The position numbers and the translations under genes were made by a program. The notes below the pieces were generated by a model. The model did not search any database. It was not told the origin of the DNA and was given only the letters and a program-made list of their open reading frames with translations. A stretch of 64,000 nucleotides of DNA from Tachypleus tridentatus. Lineage: Eukaryota > Arthropoda > Merostomata > Xiphosura > Limulidae. The DNA is taken from NCBI RefSeq assembly GCF_004210375.1, contig NC_134834.1:159483290-159547289 (forward strand), read 5' to 3'. Shown here one piece after another: positions 10,733-24,800 of this stretch (the first letter of the stretch is position 1; each line of letters opens with the position of its first letter).

Positions 10733-12682
10733 TCCAGTGCTTTGTCAGCTTTCAGTGTTAAAACCGTACTTACAAAAATATTTATAGGTTATTGTTTTGC
10801 TGTTTCTTACAATATTAATATATCAGACTTGGGGTTTACAAAATGTTTTGATGTGATTTTAAAGTCAAATTAAGGAGTGTATTAAATTGCTAATAATTTA
10901 ATACTGTTAAGATTTACACCACGAGGGGGCAACTAACATATCAAAGTTGTTACTTGAAATCATGTAAGGAATATTTAAAATTTCTATGATTTGGATTTCT
11001 TTCTTCAATTTCATTTAAACTCAGTTTTCGTGTTACATGGTCTGTGCAGATTTATTATTTCGTGTTGTTTTTTCGTTTAATGAACATGGGTCATTGATTT
11101 GATAGTTTCGCAAATTGCAGCTTCTGTGACTATTCCGGGAATCATCGTATATAATAAATTAGTATATAATATTTAACAGTAATGGGGTATTAGTAACATT
11201 GTAGAAACGAGTAGTTAGGTAGTTAACAAGTAATAGTATCGATAGAGTGGTTGATAAGTGTCTAGCAGAAATAGTTTAATAGTAGTATCTGAAGGGTGTG
11301 CTCGAGCCTTCTTTTTTTGGTTAAGTTGACTTTTTATTCTTCTTCTCGTAGTTATATATAAAACCTCAACGACTGAAAGATGACAACAATAATTAATTAA
11401 AGTATTCAAGAAAAGAGTGAAACTCATTTTAACACTAAAATTTAAATTTAAAAGTAAAGATCTCTTTAACAGTTTAAGATTTGTGGCATGAAAATAAACT
11501 TGGACATGTACTTCTTACATTCGATCCACTGTGCAGTAAATAAAGGAAGCATTTTATTACTATTTGAACTTTTGCACTGAAGTAAGGTTAGTTAAATTTA
11601 ATTCTACATTTTATATAAAGAGAATGTGTGATGGCAAATTATGTATATTTTTACTTTCAGAAGAGTATGTGGTAAAGTGAATAATTGTGCAGAAATAAAA
11701 ATGTCTACACTCACACAAAGTCTTCAATTGTATTTCTGAGTAGATGATGTAATTACAATGTTTTTCAGTGTACTTGGTACCAAAAATAATTAGAAAAATC
11801 TATCATGAAAATATTAACTTAAAAGTACATTTAAGTTGAATTTTCTGTTTGATAATATGTGTTGTATATAAGGGAGGAAATTAAATTTTTAAGACCCAAA
11901 AGCTTCTAAATAGATAACCAATTGGATAATATTGGGTTATATTGAGATTTTCAAAGATTTTGCCCATGTTGAAATGATCAGTGAGTTAGAATATGTGTAG
12001 AATCATTTTAACTTACAAGTCAATATAAAAGTGAGGAAAATTGTCAATAATTGTTATAGAATTATTTATATGTAGTTTAAATAATTCTGATGTCATAAAA
12101 CATATTTTGTTGATATTACTTGGGTCTGCTTATTTATATATTAACCCTTAATATTTTTCAAGTTGAACTAATTTGTAATTTTTTTATTATATTTAATGCT
12201 GTTTCATGTAATAACAATTTTCTTAGTCTGTTTTTTGTTATGGATGTGGTCACCCTGGTGTGATTATCTCATTTTTAATTTAAAATGGCACTTTTATTAC
12301 TTTGAATATATTCCAAATAAGGGTGTAATAATATATTTTTTGTATATCTTTGTGTTTAAAGTAGTGATTGTTATAATATTTTTTAAAATTGAAAGCATTT
12401 ATAACTGATATTAACTTCACTTTGTTTTTGTGTGTTACATTACATGTAATATTACTTCTCATAATGAACTTTGAACATGCAGCAATCTATTAACAAATAC
12501 ATGAAGTAATATTTAATTTTAGTGAATCTATAATTGCTAAAATGTTGTATTTCCAAGAATTATCAGAACATATTTTTCCATTTATTCCTCCAGCTGTCTT
12601 TTTAATACATCTGTGATATTATCTTTTATAGGAAAGAAAAAGGAAATTGAAATTTTTACTTCAATACATTTAGTTAAGAGAA
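10733..12682. other. Upstream region of SUPT7L, promoter and 5' UTR not resolved
   Basis: AT-rich sequence with no coding signal. It should hold the promoter and any noncoding first exon, but I see no CpG-rich island or clear TATA/Inr arrangement. A usable splice acceptor ends at 12631. Confidence 0.4.
10919..10932 (+). promoter_or_regulatory. CTCF-like motif upstream of SUPT7L
   Basis: CCACGAGGGGGCAA fits the core CTCF consensus (CCANNAGGGGGC). It is a GC-rich island of sequence in AT-rich DNA, about 1.75 kb before the start codon. This is a motif match only. Confidence 0.3.
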
Positions 12683-12843
12683 ATGTTTCAACCAAGATGG
12701 GGAGATCTTCCTATGATATTAGACACTGACTCTGGTATTGCTGCTATTGAAAGAGAACAAATCACTAAACGTAGACCAGTAGAAGTGGAAGGAGCTACAT
12801 TGTATCAGCCACCACCATCAGGAGGAGGAGCATTTGCTAAACT
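12683..12843 (+). CDS. SUPT7L: SUPT7L coding exon 1
   Basis: Encodes residues 1-53 plus two bases of codon 54. It starts MFQPRWGDLP, like the YWGEIP start of the vertebrate protein. The donor is CT|GTAATA. A possible 5' UTR acceptor (TTTTATAG) ends at 12631, so at least one noncoding exon may lie upstream. Confidence 0.9.
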
Positions 12844-15800
12844 GTAATAATTTTTTAGTTTTGAAATAATGTTTGAGATGTTATATTCAATATTCTAAGG
12901 CTTAATTTTGGAAAGTTCTTTACAGGTCATATTTGTATGTCATGACTAACATGAAAAAATTAGATTGTTCAGATTTTAAAAAATCATGAAACTTAATATG
13001 AATGTGGGTGTATAATTGATCTGTGTATTAATAGATAACCAGTTAATTGTTAAAAATGAAAGGTTAACTGTTTTAATGTCTTATTCTGAAAATATTTTGT
13101 CCTTCAGTAGTTTGGCAATTAGCTTGAAGGTTTATTGTGCTAGAAGTTGAAATTCAATCATTGCACTGTACACAATACAGATAGTGCATTGTTCATCTCT
13201 GTTCTAAAATAAATAAAATCAAAATATTACATGTGTAGTGCATTGAAACATCAAACCTATATAAGTTGCATATAACAGTTAAGTAATAATATGTTTAATA
13301 CTGGATTGAGTATGTTATCTTAAAATGAACTTGAATATACAAACCAGTAAGTCCCATGAGAACCACAACCAATTTAAAGTTGTAGTTGAATGGAATATTT
13401 AAAAACTATGTTTTAACACCATTTGATAATTCATACATAGTGTTATAACATCAGAAATTGGTGTTCAACTTGCATTTATTGGAAAACAAAAGAAATATGG
13501 GTATATTCAACATCTAAGCCACAAGCAAGAAGCCCAACAGAATCTACATTCCGACACTCATTACACAACCCCTTTCTCAACGTGTGGTCAGCTTCCGGTA
13601 AGTTACCTCTCTTTGTAAACCTCACGATGACCAAAGAAGGTCGAAACGTTGTTCTCTCCTCTACGTAAAAAATTTTCTCAACCAAAACGAGCCATTTTTA
13701 CATATATATTTCTCTACAGGTGGGTTTTCTTGACATCACTGATTATTATTTCATCCTGCACATACTGTAGATGTTATGTGCAAAGCCTCCAGGGAGGAGT
13801 GTTGTGCTTTGAGAATGTTAATCTTATAATGGAGCCTTTTTCAGTTGAAATTACACTGCAAAATTATTATCAAGATACATGATCATAGATGGAACTTTAC
13901 AGGACATGGAATTGTTTATTTTGAGTTTCGCACAAAGCTACTTGAGGGCTACCTGCACTAGCCGTCCCAAATTTAGCAGTGTGAGATGAGAGAGAAGGCA
14001 GCTAGTCATCACCACCCAACGCCAACCCTTGGACTACTCTTTTACCAATGAATAGTGGGATTGACTGTCATATTATAACGCTCCCATGGCTGAAAGGGCG
14101 AGCATGTTTGGTGCAACTGGGATTCAAACCCGCAACCCTTGGATTATGAGTTGAATACCTTAACACACTTGGCCATGCCGTGCCCTGGACATGGAAACAT
14201 GGATTGTAATGATATGGTGGTACACCAGAATTTGTTTAATATAATGTTTTCAGATCTAGCCAAAATGAACAGTTTTAAATATGTTACAAGTTTGAAAAGC
14301 TATAACCTAGTCAATTATCATTTATTTATTTTTTCTGAAATGTTAAAAATATTTTTAAATAATTCATTAATATTTTTAAGATCCTGATACTTAGAATTCA
14401 CATGTATTTATAGTATTTGAAATACTTTTATATATTGAAAGTATTATGCCAGAATGTGATTCTGTTCAGGTATTGTTACAACTCATCTTAACCTGTTTTG
14501 GATAGCTTCTATATTCTTAAGTAAGATATAAAATGTATAAACTTGAAGCAAGAACAATTCATGATGATTTGCTAAAATAAAATAATTTCAGTAATGCCAT
14601 GTTGAAGAAATAATTGTTTGGGTATTTTTTGTTGTCATTTGTAATGTATATTGTTTATTCAAAATATGTTTTTACTTAGAGATGGCACATTAAAACCAGT
14701 GTACTGTATTTTATTAAATAAACTTAGATTTGTTATATACCTTTCCTTTAATTGAGAAAGCTTAAGTTGTTTGATTTGTTCTTATGCTTATTTGTGTAAG
14801 CATGTCCTTTAATAAAAGTATATGATCATAGTGTAAGTAAAGTTTATATTTGTAGTTTTTCTCTTGAAGCATATTATTACATTAGTTTTGTTGAGTTTAT
14901 TAATGAATTATTTTTAGTATTGATTCCAACTTGTTTTTAACTTTATTTCTTGGACTTGTTAGAAGCTAAGTTTCTTATTGTTACATTTTTATGACTGTTT
15001 GTGGATTTATTTGATCTGATGAATATTTTTTATACAAAGTGAAACAAATTAAATTTTAAAAAATCTGTTAGGGTACCAGTGGAACATTGCTCCATTGACA
15101 GCCTAACCCTGCACACTATCAAGTTATTACAGTATGTGAAGAAACTTCGATCACTGTTGCATACATTACAACAACAGCAAGATTCTTCAGTGAGTTTTAA
15201 TTTTATTCAGTGTATTTTATAATATATACTTTACATTTTCTATTGATGAATTAGTGGTTTCAGTTTTTATTTGTTTTGTGAGCTAGTTAATTGCTTTACG
15301 GAGATAAGACAAATATGTTAAGATTTAAATAAAAGTGTAAAACTTATCTCACATCAAAAATTAAAGATTTACTTAAATAAAGTCCAAGTCAAAAGAAATA
15401 TACACCTTGTCTGCATCATTATTTAAAACTGTTACTTTTTCATAAGCAAGAAAATATATGTGAAAGAGACATGTTACAACCTTTTTGATTGTTGTTTATA
15501 ATTAACAGGAATACACAGTGTGAAAATGCTTACAATTTTAGCCTTGCTTAAGAATGCACTGATACATTATTGGTGAAAATTCATTACAGTAATAAATACA
15601 TAACAAAGTTTTGTTTTTAGTATAACACTTTTTTTTCTTTTACTAGTTTAAATTATGTATTTCATGTCTACTCTGATACAACTGCATTAAAATAATATAC
15701 TTTATGTTTGTTTGTTTGTTTCGAGATATGATATTTTCATCTTCATTTAGAATCTTCCTTAGATTAGGATAGGAATGAAAGCTCTCTTTTTCTTGAATGT

Positions 15801-18800
15801 TTAAGCACTGTTAAATATATTTTCCCTTAACCTAAGTTCAAGGTGAATGAGAATTTAAAAGGTTTTGGTGGAAAATTCATCCTTCCGAAGAGTATAACTG
15901 AGAGTAATGTACGAAATACTATTTGTCTATGCATAAAAAGACTGAAGTTTTCAATAAACTTGCAAGAGTATATATTGTATCCTTTTAAAATAATTTCTTG
16001 CTCATTGTCTTCTACAGGTGTTTGGAAAGTTACTGTACACTTATATATTTATTAACAGACATGTTTCAATATAGAATACAGGATGCAAATATGAATGACA
16101 ATTATAAACAATGTTGAAAGTGACTCCTGTTGGCATCAATACAGGCTTGGATCCTTCTTATTTTGTTTCTAAACACAGCTATCAGTTGCTGGCTTGAAAT
16201 AGACTATATAAAATATGATTAAAAAATTGCACAGTGACTTTCCAAACACCCTGTATATCTTTGTTGATTTTATGATAAGATCTGTTTTCTTGTCTTGAAA
16301 CAGTTTGGTTTAACTAATCATGTTGTTATTTTAGTACTTTGTCAATTTAAGTTATAATATGAACATTTAAAGTGTTTTTTTTTAACTTAGTTGTAGGTGT
16401 AGACATACTCATTTAAAATTTTTTAACATCTGGTCATGCTCACTAAACTGTTTGTGAATACTCCAGGTAAGGTGTTAGCAGTATTAAAAAAACACCTTGT
16501 ATTTATTAGAGAAAGTAAGCTCACTTTTTCTGCTATATCCAATACTGATTAGGCTTTTTTGCCCAGCATCAAGCTCTTTAAGCTGGCTGAACATACAATT
16601 ACTGTAATGATTGAAATGCTTCTTATATTAGCAAACTGCTTGAAAACAAATTTTGATAGCACAGACTTGTTAAATTATAATTTTCATAAACTTTATGTCA
16701 ACATACATCAGAATAAGGACAAGGTTATTTTACACTATATTATTTAATTATTTATTTTAACACCACATATTTTCTTGAATTAACCTCCTTAATATTTGAA
16801 AGGATTGGCAAACAAGGAATGTCTTTTGAATGTACAGGTTTAACCTACAATGATACTATTCTTATAGCTTACCCTCAGTGCTGTTATTTTTTGTCATAAT
16901 TCAATAAAGGAGAATTAGTTTTGAATTCAGTTATCTTGTACCTAACTTCTGTTAAGCTTCTGTACAGAAAAGTAAAGAATAAAACGTATTGGGCAATACA
17001 TCGATATTTTAAGAAACATTGTGCTCGTTTCTGAGTCTTCAGGCTTGAATTGCATTCAGTATTTGTGTTTAAAACTGGGTGAAAAACTCACTTATACCCA
17101 ACTAAAGATAGTGAGGAAATTGAACATTTTTTTGGTTTTATTCCTTACACTTCACATATGTAAACAAATATATATTGCTTTCAAAAATACTTTAAATCCA
17201 TAAGTGTTTTTTATGTATTGCAATGCTCCTCTACTTCAAGTACTCCTCTTCAAAAAATAAAAAAGACAAATAAAAAATCTCTGTATGTGTATTTTTTAAA
17301 ACAATAGGAATTCAGTAACTAGGATCAAACTAGACTTTCATTAGGCCATATCTCACTCTGGCTCCAGTTAAGAATTTAAACTGTTATCACCACCTTAAAA
17401 TTTATGTTATCTGATTAAACTCTCAGTTGTTATTTTTCATTGAATTTCAAACTTTGTAAGGTAAAGCTATAATAACAGAAACATGATTTTAACTTTGGTT
17501 AAGTGGATACTTGTTAGTAATTAATCCAAAATGCTGTACTATTATAAATGGAAGTCTTATTCTTTTATGTGAAAAATACCAAAATTTTTGTTAGTGTTCC
17601 ACAGCTAATTTTTAAAAATTAATACATCAAACCATTATTGTAAAAGAAAACATTACAACATCCAGCACTGAGAAGTTAAATGGTGATGTAAACACAATAA
17701 TACTATATTGTCTGGACAGTCCTACTAACTTTACTATATTGTCTGGACAGTCCTACTAACTTTATTCTTACTCATGTTCTATTGGTTTTTAAACCTTGTA
17801 AAATAAAGTTTTGATGATTAACTTTTCTTTTTACAAAATAATTTGACATTAATTTTTGTACTGCTTGACTTTTTTGAAACTGAGTGGCTGTATATGTATG
17901 GTACACCTCTGGCAATTAAGTATAAGTGTGTTGCCTACAGTGTATGGCTGGTGCACTTAATATTTAGAGCAGTTGCAATCAATGGGTTAAATAATATTGA
18001 AAGTAGTAGATTTTTTTACTTTGACTGAGTATACATTTGATTAATATACCAAGTATGAGTTATACATTTCTTTTGGTTGGTTACAAAGCATTGAGTAACT
18101 GTGTAATTATAGATGCAACGCTTAAGGCTAACAGAGTTGTAGACATGCTTATGAACGTGCAGAACAATACTGAATTTTCTAGAATAACATCTGGAAAGGT
18201 GTACACATTGTTATAAATGAGTAAATCTTTCATTGTTGTAAAAAATATTCAATTGTGTACAAACTTTACATGTAGCTTTAGAGATATCCAATATTCCTGA
18301 TACCATGCACTGCATGTGTATAGTGTTCAAGTATTGGTTAGTAGGCACTGTTGATGCCAAATTACTATTTACTTGATGGCTTAGTTAATCTGAAATAATG
18401 TTACATTGAAAATTTACAGGTTTGATATAATATGTAAATGTAAGCATTATGGTTATTTAAAACTAAATTTTTTAAGGGTTAGCACAACGTTCAATATCAC
18501 CAGTGTATGAAAAAGATATAAACAAATAGTACAAAATACTAAATGATATTTTCACATACAGAATGTAGGTTGTAGAAATGAATCAGCATAGTATACACAG
18601 CATACCAATATTTTAATATATTCTTGATGTTTGGTAGTTCATGAATATCACATCACTCTTGTTAGGTATACACTATGGATATCTATCACATTTCTTAACA
18701 CCATTATGACATTGTTATATTGTTGTTCTTAAGCTATACTTAATTTGCCTTAGAGAAATTGGATTGAAAGGTTGTATTATCAAAAAAATATATGACCTAA

Positions 18801-21800
18801 TTAACCTTAAAAAAGAACTTGTATTTTACCTTCATATTAAATGTTTTTTGTGGGGGTATTGGATTGGCTATTTTGCTTACAGAGTTAAATATTATACACA
18901 AATTTATTATGCCAACTATTTGATCTTTAAAAGTGGTTGATGAATATTTTATTGAGAATATATTTTTATTAAAAACAAGGCTATTATATTTAAATCTATA
19001 TAATTAGAAAACAACGGACACTGATAATGCTCAGACCCATCCTCCAGCACCACCAATACCCGAGCTTCCAGAAAGCATGAACCGACAACCTGGGGACATT
19101 AGAAACAAGAATCCAGATAGGTTGAACAATAAATATTCCTTTTTAAAGTTATTTGTAAGGGATAACTAAGGTATAGCATTTTTGCATTAGTAGTTTTAGA
19201 TAACTCTTCACAAACATCTTTTTTGTGCATGTCATGAGGTTTCAGTGAGTTACATTCAAAATTTAATTAAACTAGTTTCATTTCATGATATTCCAACAAT
19301 TATTGCATAGAAACATGTTTAATAATCCATATTTTAATAGTATTTCAGTTTGAAGTTCTTTTTATTAGGCAATATTTAAAAATATATCTAGAATTTTCCA
19401 CAGTGTGGTAATTGTGACATTTACTTTCTAGTATCTCTTCTTCTTTAATTTATTTAACACCCCTTCAAGAAGTATGAACTTTAATGTAAATTAATTGTTA
19501 TGATATCATCTCTCAGCCAAAGCATAAATTTCATAGCCTTCCATTTTATTTGATAACAGAACCATGAATTAGACAACTACACCATTTTTGTTACACCCAC
19601 CTGTCTCTTCATTTCCAGAAATTACCAATAGTTCTCTCTGTTATTTATAAGCAACAGAAAAAGCCAAGGTTTTCATCAATCAAGTGATGTATTATATTGA
19701 TTTTTGTAAAGAGAATTGTCATTTTCATTTTCAATTCAAGCTTGATTCCTTTGAAAAATTCATTGACAAGCATTGACAAATTTTTAATAGCTGTTACTGC
19801 ATAATTGGAAAGTCAAAACAATTGTGATAGTTAAGAGACATTGTTTAACTTTTGTACATTACTACTCTATGTTCTTTGATGTATTATGTACTTAAATAAA
19901 AATTTAGTGCAGAACTACCATTAGTATGAAAAAGGTATGGATAAGTGCCATCAACAGTATATATATATAAATATAAAAAAAAGACCCAGGTAAGTACCTT
20001 TTTCATGTTTTTCCCTGTGTATTCTTTATCTGTTATTATACAAGTAACTAAAGTGTAAAAATATGAAACTTGTGTCAGTTATAGTTAGATTAGGTGAAAT
20101 AAGTATGAAAAACTTTTTTATAAGGTATGTTTGTGAGTAGTTTTTGTGAAATGTAATTTAGTAGTGTAAGATGAGACAAACATTTGTCAAGTGATTTTAT
20201 GAGATATAGCAGTCCAAATAGTAATTAGTCAGGGTTCAAAGGGCAGTAAAACAATAAATAGATGTACACTGTTATGAGTTTAAGCTATTTATGATAAACA
20301 ACTGTAGTTTCATATGACAGTATGAAGTCATTCTAGAAACTGAATATGGTAATTTAGATTTATTTTTATTGTTTTTGGTGATAATGAGGTCAGTCAAATT
20401 GACCAATCTTGTATTAAGTTAGGATAGAGAAAATAACAGATAAAACATCAAGTTTTACAAAAAAAAAAGTTTGAAATAGGAGGTTTTAAATATTATGTTA
20501 ATAAAATGAAATTTTTGAAATGAAGTAAAGTATTTTTAATCTTAATATGAAAATCACTTGGCACTTGGACTAGTATGTAGAAATGCTATATATATTCACG
20601 AAAAATCTTTAAAAAATATTTCATCAAAGAATCTGGTTTTTTGTGTACAGAAGACTTGTAATGCTTACTAAAAGTTTCTCAAATTTTGTAAAGATACACA
20701 TATTAAAAACACAAAAACTATAACAATTGCAAAACAGCTATAAAGCTGGTCCTTGAATTTGAGCTTGTAGTGAGAGAGTTACTGTGGCTAACATACAATT
20801 GAATATAAGCACAACAATAATATTTAAATTTGATATTTTCAAATGAAAAAAGCAACATTTTTTTAACTTCATATTTTAAACAAGCACATATCATAAACCT
20901 TGGAGGTTTTTAGCTTTAATCTGTTTATATGCTATTGTCACATGTTTGTCTTTTGTTGTCACCTTTTTACCTGTTTCTAGGAGGTGCAGATGCTACAACT
21001 TTTCATACTCCATCTTCTTACACTACAGATAATTATATGTTATGAATTGTAAATATGTCTGTACTCTAGTTACCTTTAAGAAAATGTCATTGTTTTTCAT
21101 AAACTATTTTTATTTATATATACTCTCAAAAAAAGAAACGCAAAAGGCAGAATTTGAGACATATAGTTAACAAGTTTATTCCAGGTAGTTCTGTATGACA
21201 TGTGTGAAACTTTGCACATTCACTGCTGAACATCCAAAGTCTGCAAAGGCGAAGTTCATGCTCACTAGGTGAAGTTTAATGTCACTCAACGTCAATAACA
21301 AGTATGTCCCCCGTGAGCATCAATAACTGCTTGGCATCTCCTGCCCATGGAAGCGATGAGATGACGAATCACATCCTGTGGAATGGCTGTCCACTCAGCC
21401 TGCAAAGCTGCTGCAAGCTGAGGTAGTGTGTGCGGTTGAGGTTGTCGCCGTCGCAGACTTCGGTCCAACTCGTCCCAAAGATGTTTTATGGGGTTTAAAT
21501 CTGGTGATCTGGAAGGCCAGGGAAGAATGTTGATGTTGTGGTGTCTCAAGAAGACAGTGGTGAGTCGGGCGTTGTCATGCTGAAAAACGTCGTTGATGTA
21601 CACCATGATGGGTTGCACATGGGGCCTAAGAATCTCATAGACGGTTGTGTACAGTCTAATCGGAAATCCTACGCAGCTCTGGTATGGTTGAGGCAGTAGA
21701 CGTCGCAGTGGTGATCCTATCCCGAAGGTGACGTAATTGGATGTTGCAACCTTGTGCGGGCATGGTCACACGAGGTCTGCCAGATCGTGGACAGTCATGA

Positions 21801-24800
21801 GTTGACCCATGTTGTTGGTGACAATTCCATAGCTTTGTGATGGTGCTTGGGTGGACATTCACAGCTCTGGCAACATCTGATCGAGATTCGTCTGCTTCCA
21901 AGCGACCAATGGCGTTGTTGCGTTGTGCTTCAGTCAGTCTTGGCGTAACTGTATTGCGTGTCGGTGGCTTAACACTGAGCTAAGGAAACCGAGAACCCAT
22001 CACTTTTATAGGGACTTTGCACATGTTGCACTTGCAGAACATGCAGATCTCTCAAACAAATTTATTGGACACGCATGCGTTTTGGCGAAAAATCCGATGT
22101 TTTCCTCCGTTTTCAAAGTGCACAACTTTTATTGTCATTTTGGTCTGACAATCAGTGCCTGAACACGTGCAACATCACATACTCTGAGCTTGTAACGTTA
22201 TTACATATATTTCTCTTTAAAATAACAAAAATATCCCTTTTGCATTTCTTGTTTTGAAGAGTATATTTTAAAGTAAACAGAATAGTGGTATAAAGTCTAA
22301 ATATGAGTGACTTTTTATCACAAAGTAAATGCAGTTGCAGTTGGTCTGTTGTTGCAATCCATATTAGTTTTGAGAAAGTTTTGACTTCAAAATAGAGGTA
22401 GCTGAAATAGAAAAATCTAGAAAACAATATCTATAGAGACAGAATAATAAGCAAAAGGATTTAGAAATCTAGCCTGTAATAATTTTTTAGGAGTGAAAAT
22501 TATTTTTACACATTTATTTTACTGTTGTATCTGTTTTTATGATTGGAAGTAGGTGGAGATAAACATAAAACCAAAATTAACCCAAACTGAATTTATTTTT
22601 GTTTTCAGTATTTTTTATAAAATACAAGGCTGCTGAACTATGCCAATAACTTGATATTAAAGTGAATGAAGCAAAATTATTTATATATGTTTGCGAGCCT
22701 GTAAACATAGTGATTATTTATGAGATAAAAACTCTATGAGACTTACAAATTTAGTCATAAATTTTGCTTATAAGCTTCATGTCAAGGAAGTATACCAATT
22801 CTAGTATATTCCAAGCTCCTAGTAAGATTTAACATCTATATATTTGCAGGGTTGGTAATGTTATTTAACGGATCAGTCTGAAATGCATTTACCTCATTGA
22901 GAAAAGCATTTGTTTTATTTAAATGCTAAGTGGTGTAACATAAAATATATGTTAATGTATTAATAGAAGAAAATGTCACCATTGAGAAATATGTATTAGT
23001 ATCTAAGCTGTGTTAATCTGAAAGTCCCCTAGTGGCACAGTGTTTGTGTTGCTAAAATCTAGGTTTTGATAACCATGGTGGACAGAGCACAGATAGCCCA
23101 TATTGTAGCTTTGTGCTTAATTACAAACAGTCAATCAAAAAAACCAGTCTACTGAGTTATTAAGTAGCACAGAACTATTCATTTACTCCTTTTTAGACTG
23201 TAGGTGTCACTGATATTACCTGTTGTTTTCTTTTCATAGTGGAAGTACTTGACCACATTCCATAAAACATAGTGCAAACTTACTAAATAATATGTAGTTC
23301 CAATGAAAAAAAGTGTGATTTTATTTACTAATTTTATTATTTTTGTAGTTCTAAGATTTCCAAAAGTGATTTATAAGATGCTGTTTCAGACAAAAATTCC
23401 TTAAATGTACTTCATTTCTCCTAGAATTTCAATTTTTATAATGTTGGCCAGAAAGCTCCATTTTACAGTTAGTTTCAATGTACTTAATAATCTTTAACAT
23501 TTCTCTTGATATTTTGCTAATTGCACAGTTACCACTTCTAGCTCTAAATCATAAACAGAAAAACTAACACAGATGTATTGGTGGCCTAGGACTTCACCTC
23601 TCACCATTACCTCTGATAGGCTAGATATTGTGATTTGTGTAAACAATATTCTTGATCGAGTCAAAGTCTATTTATATCTTAATTAATAATATAGTTTGTT
23701 TTAAAAAGAGATGTTATTTTATTTGTATATATTGTTTTAGTATGATAATCATTGTAGTGGTATTCAATGAGTAAGGGTTTGAGTGAGAGTATTCTGTCTT
23801 TGCTGGCATTAAATCTGATGTGTTTTAGTAAATCAAAAATATTCTATAAATTTCAAACAGATGTAATTTAATACAGAAAAATTTTCAGGAATGAATAAAA
23901 TCTCTAAAGAAACTATAAAAAGTTTCAGATTTGTGGTTTCTAAAGATTATAAATTGCACATCAGAATTCTTTGTATACCTGTACCTGATCTTTGGATAGT
24001 AAGTATCTCAAGAAGTCAAAAATTATCTTTAAAACAACTTTATTTGCTCCATTTATATAGGAATATTTGAAAATCTTCTACCACATCATTTTTATCCATT
24101 AGCTCTAGCTATTTTCAAAACTGAGCTTCATTAGTAATTGTTCAGACCATATCATAAAATGGTGGTGTCAGATGATTGTAATAAGAAAACCATTAACAGA
24201 GAAAGAAAACTGTGTAAAAACAAGACATGAATAATTATGTTATGGGATAAATAGTTTCTTAGTAATTACAAACCTATGCTACAACATTGGCAGAAAATTT
24301 CTAAAAATTTGATAAATGTGTTGTTTCCGGGTAAGACTTCTTGGAGCTGCAAAGAAATGAGAGTTAAAATTTTTAAAATAATTTTTATTTGTGAGTTAAA
24401 CTGAATAAGTATTATGTGACTTAATAATAAAGTATCAGTTTTAAAATACTTCTTTTTGTAAAAAATTTGTCAAAATGGAGATAAATTATTGTTTTCAGTT
24501 AAGTTTTGAAACTTCATATGTGAGATTGTAAGAAAAGCTCTGTGGTAGGATTAAGGACACTTGAAAGCAATCTGTTTTTTATGTTGAAATAATGAGTGTT
24601 TAGGTAATTTTTTTCTGATAAAGGTAAGAAAAATGTAAACTTTGCAGGACATGTTTTGTCACTACTTTATTATTTGAAAAAGTATGATCATTATTCAAGA
24701 AAACCTTTCTCTGTTACAATTTTTCCTCTATTGTCTGATTAACTAATAAATTTGTGCTAAGAAGTAAAAAAATGCCTAAATTGCATAAAAGATGGAACCA

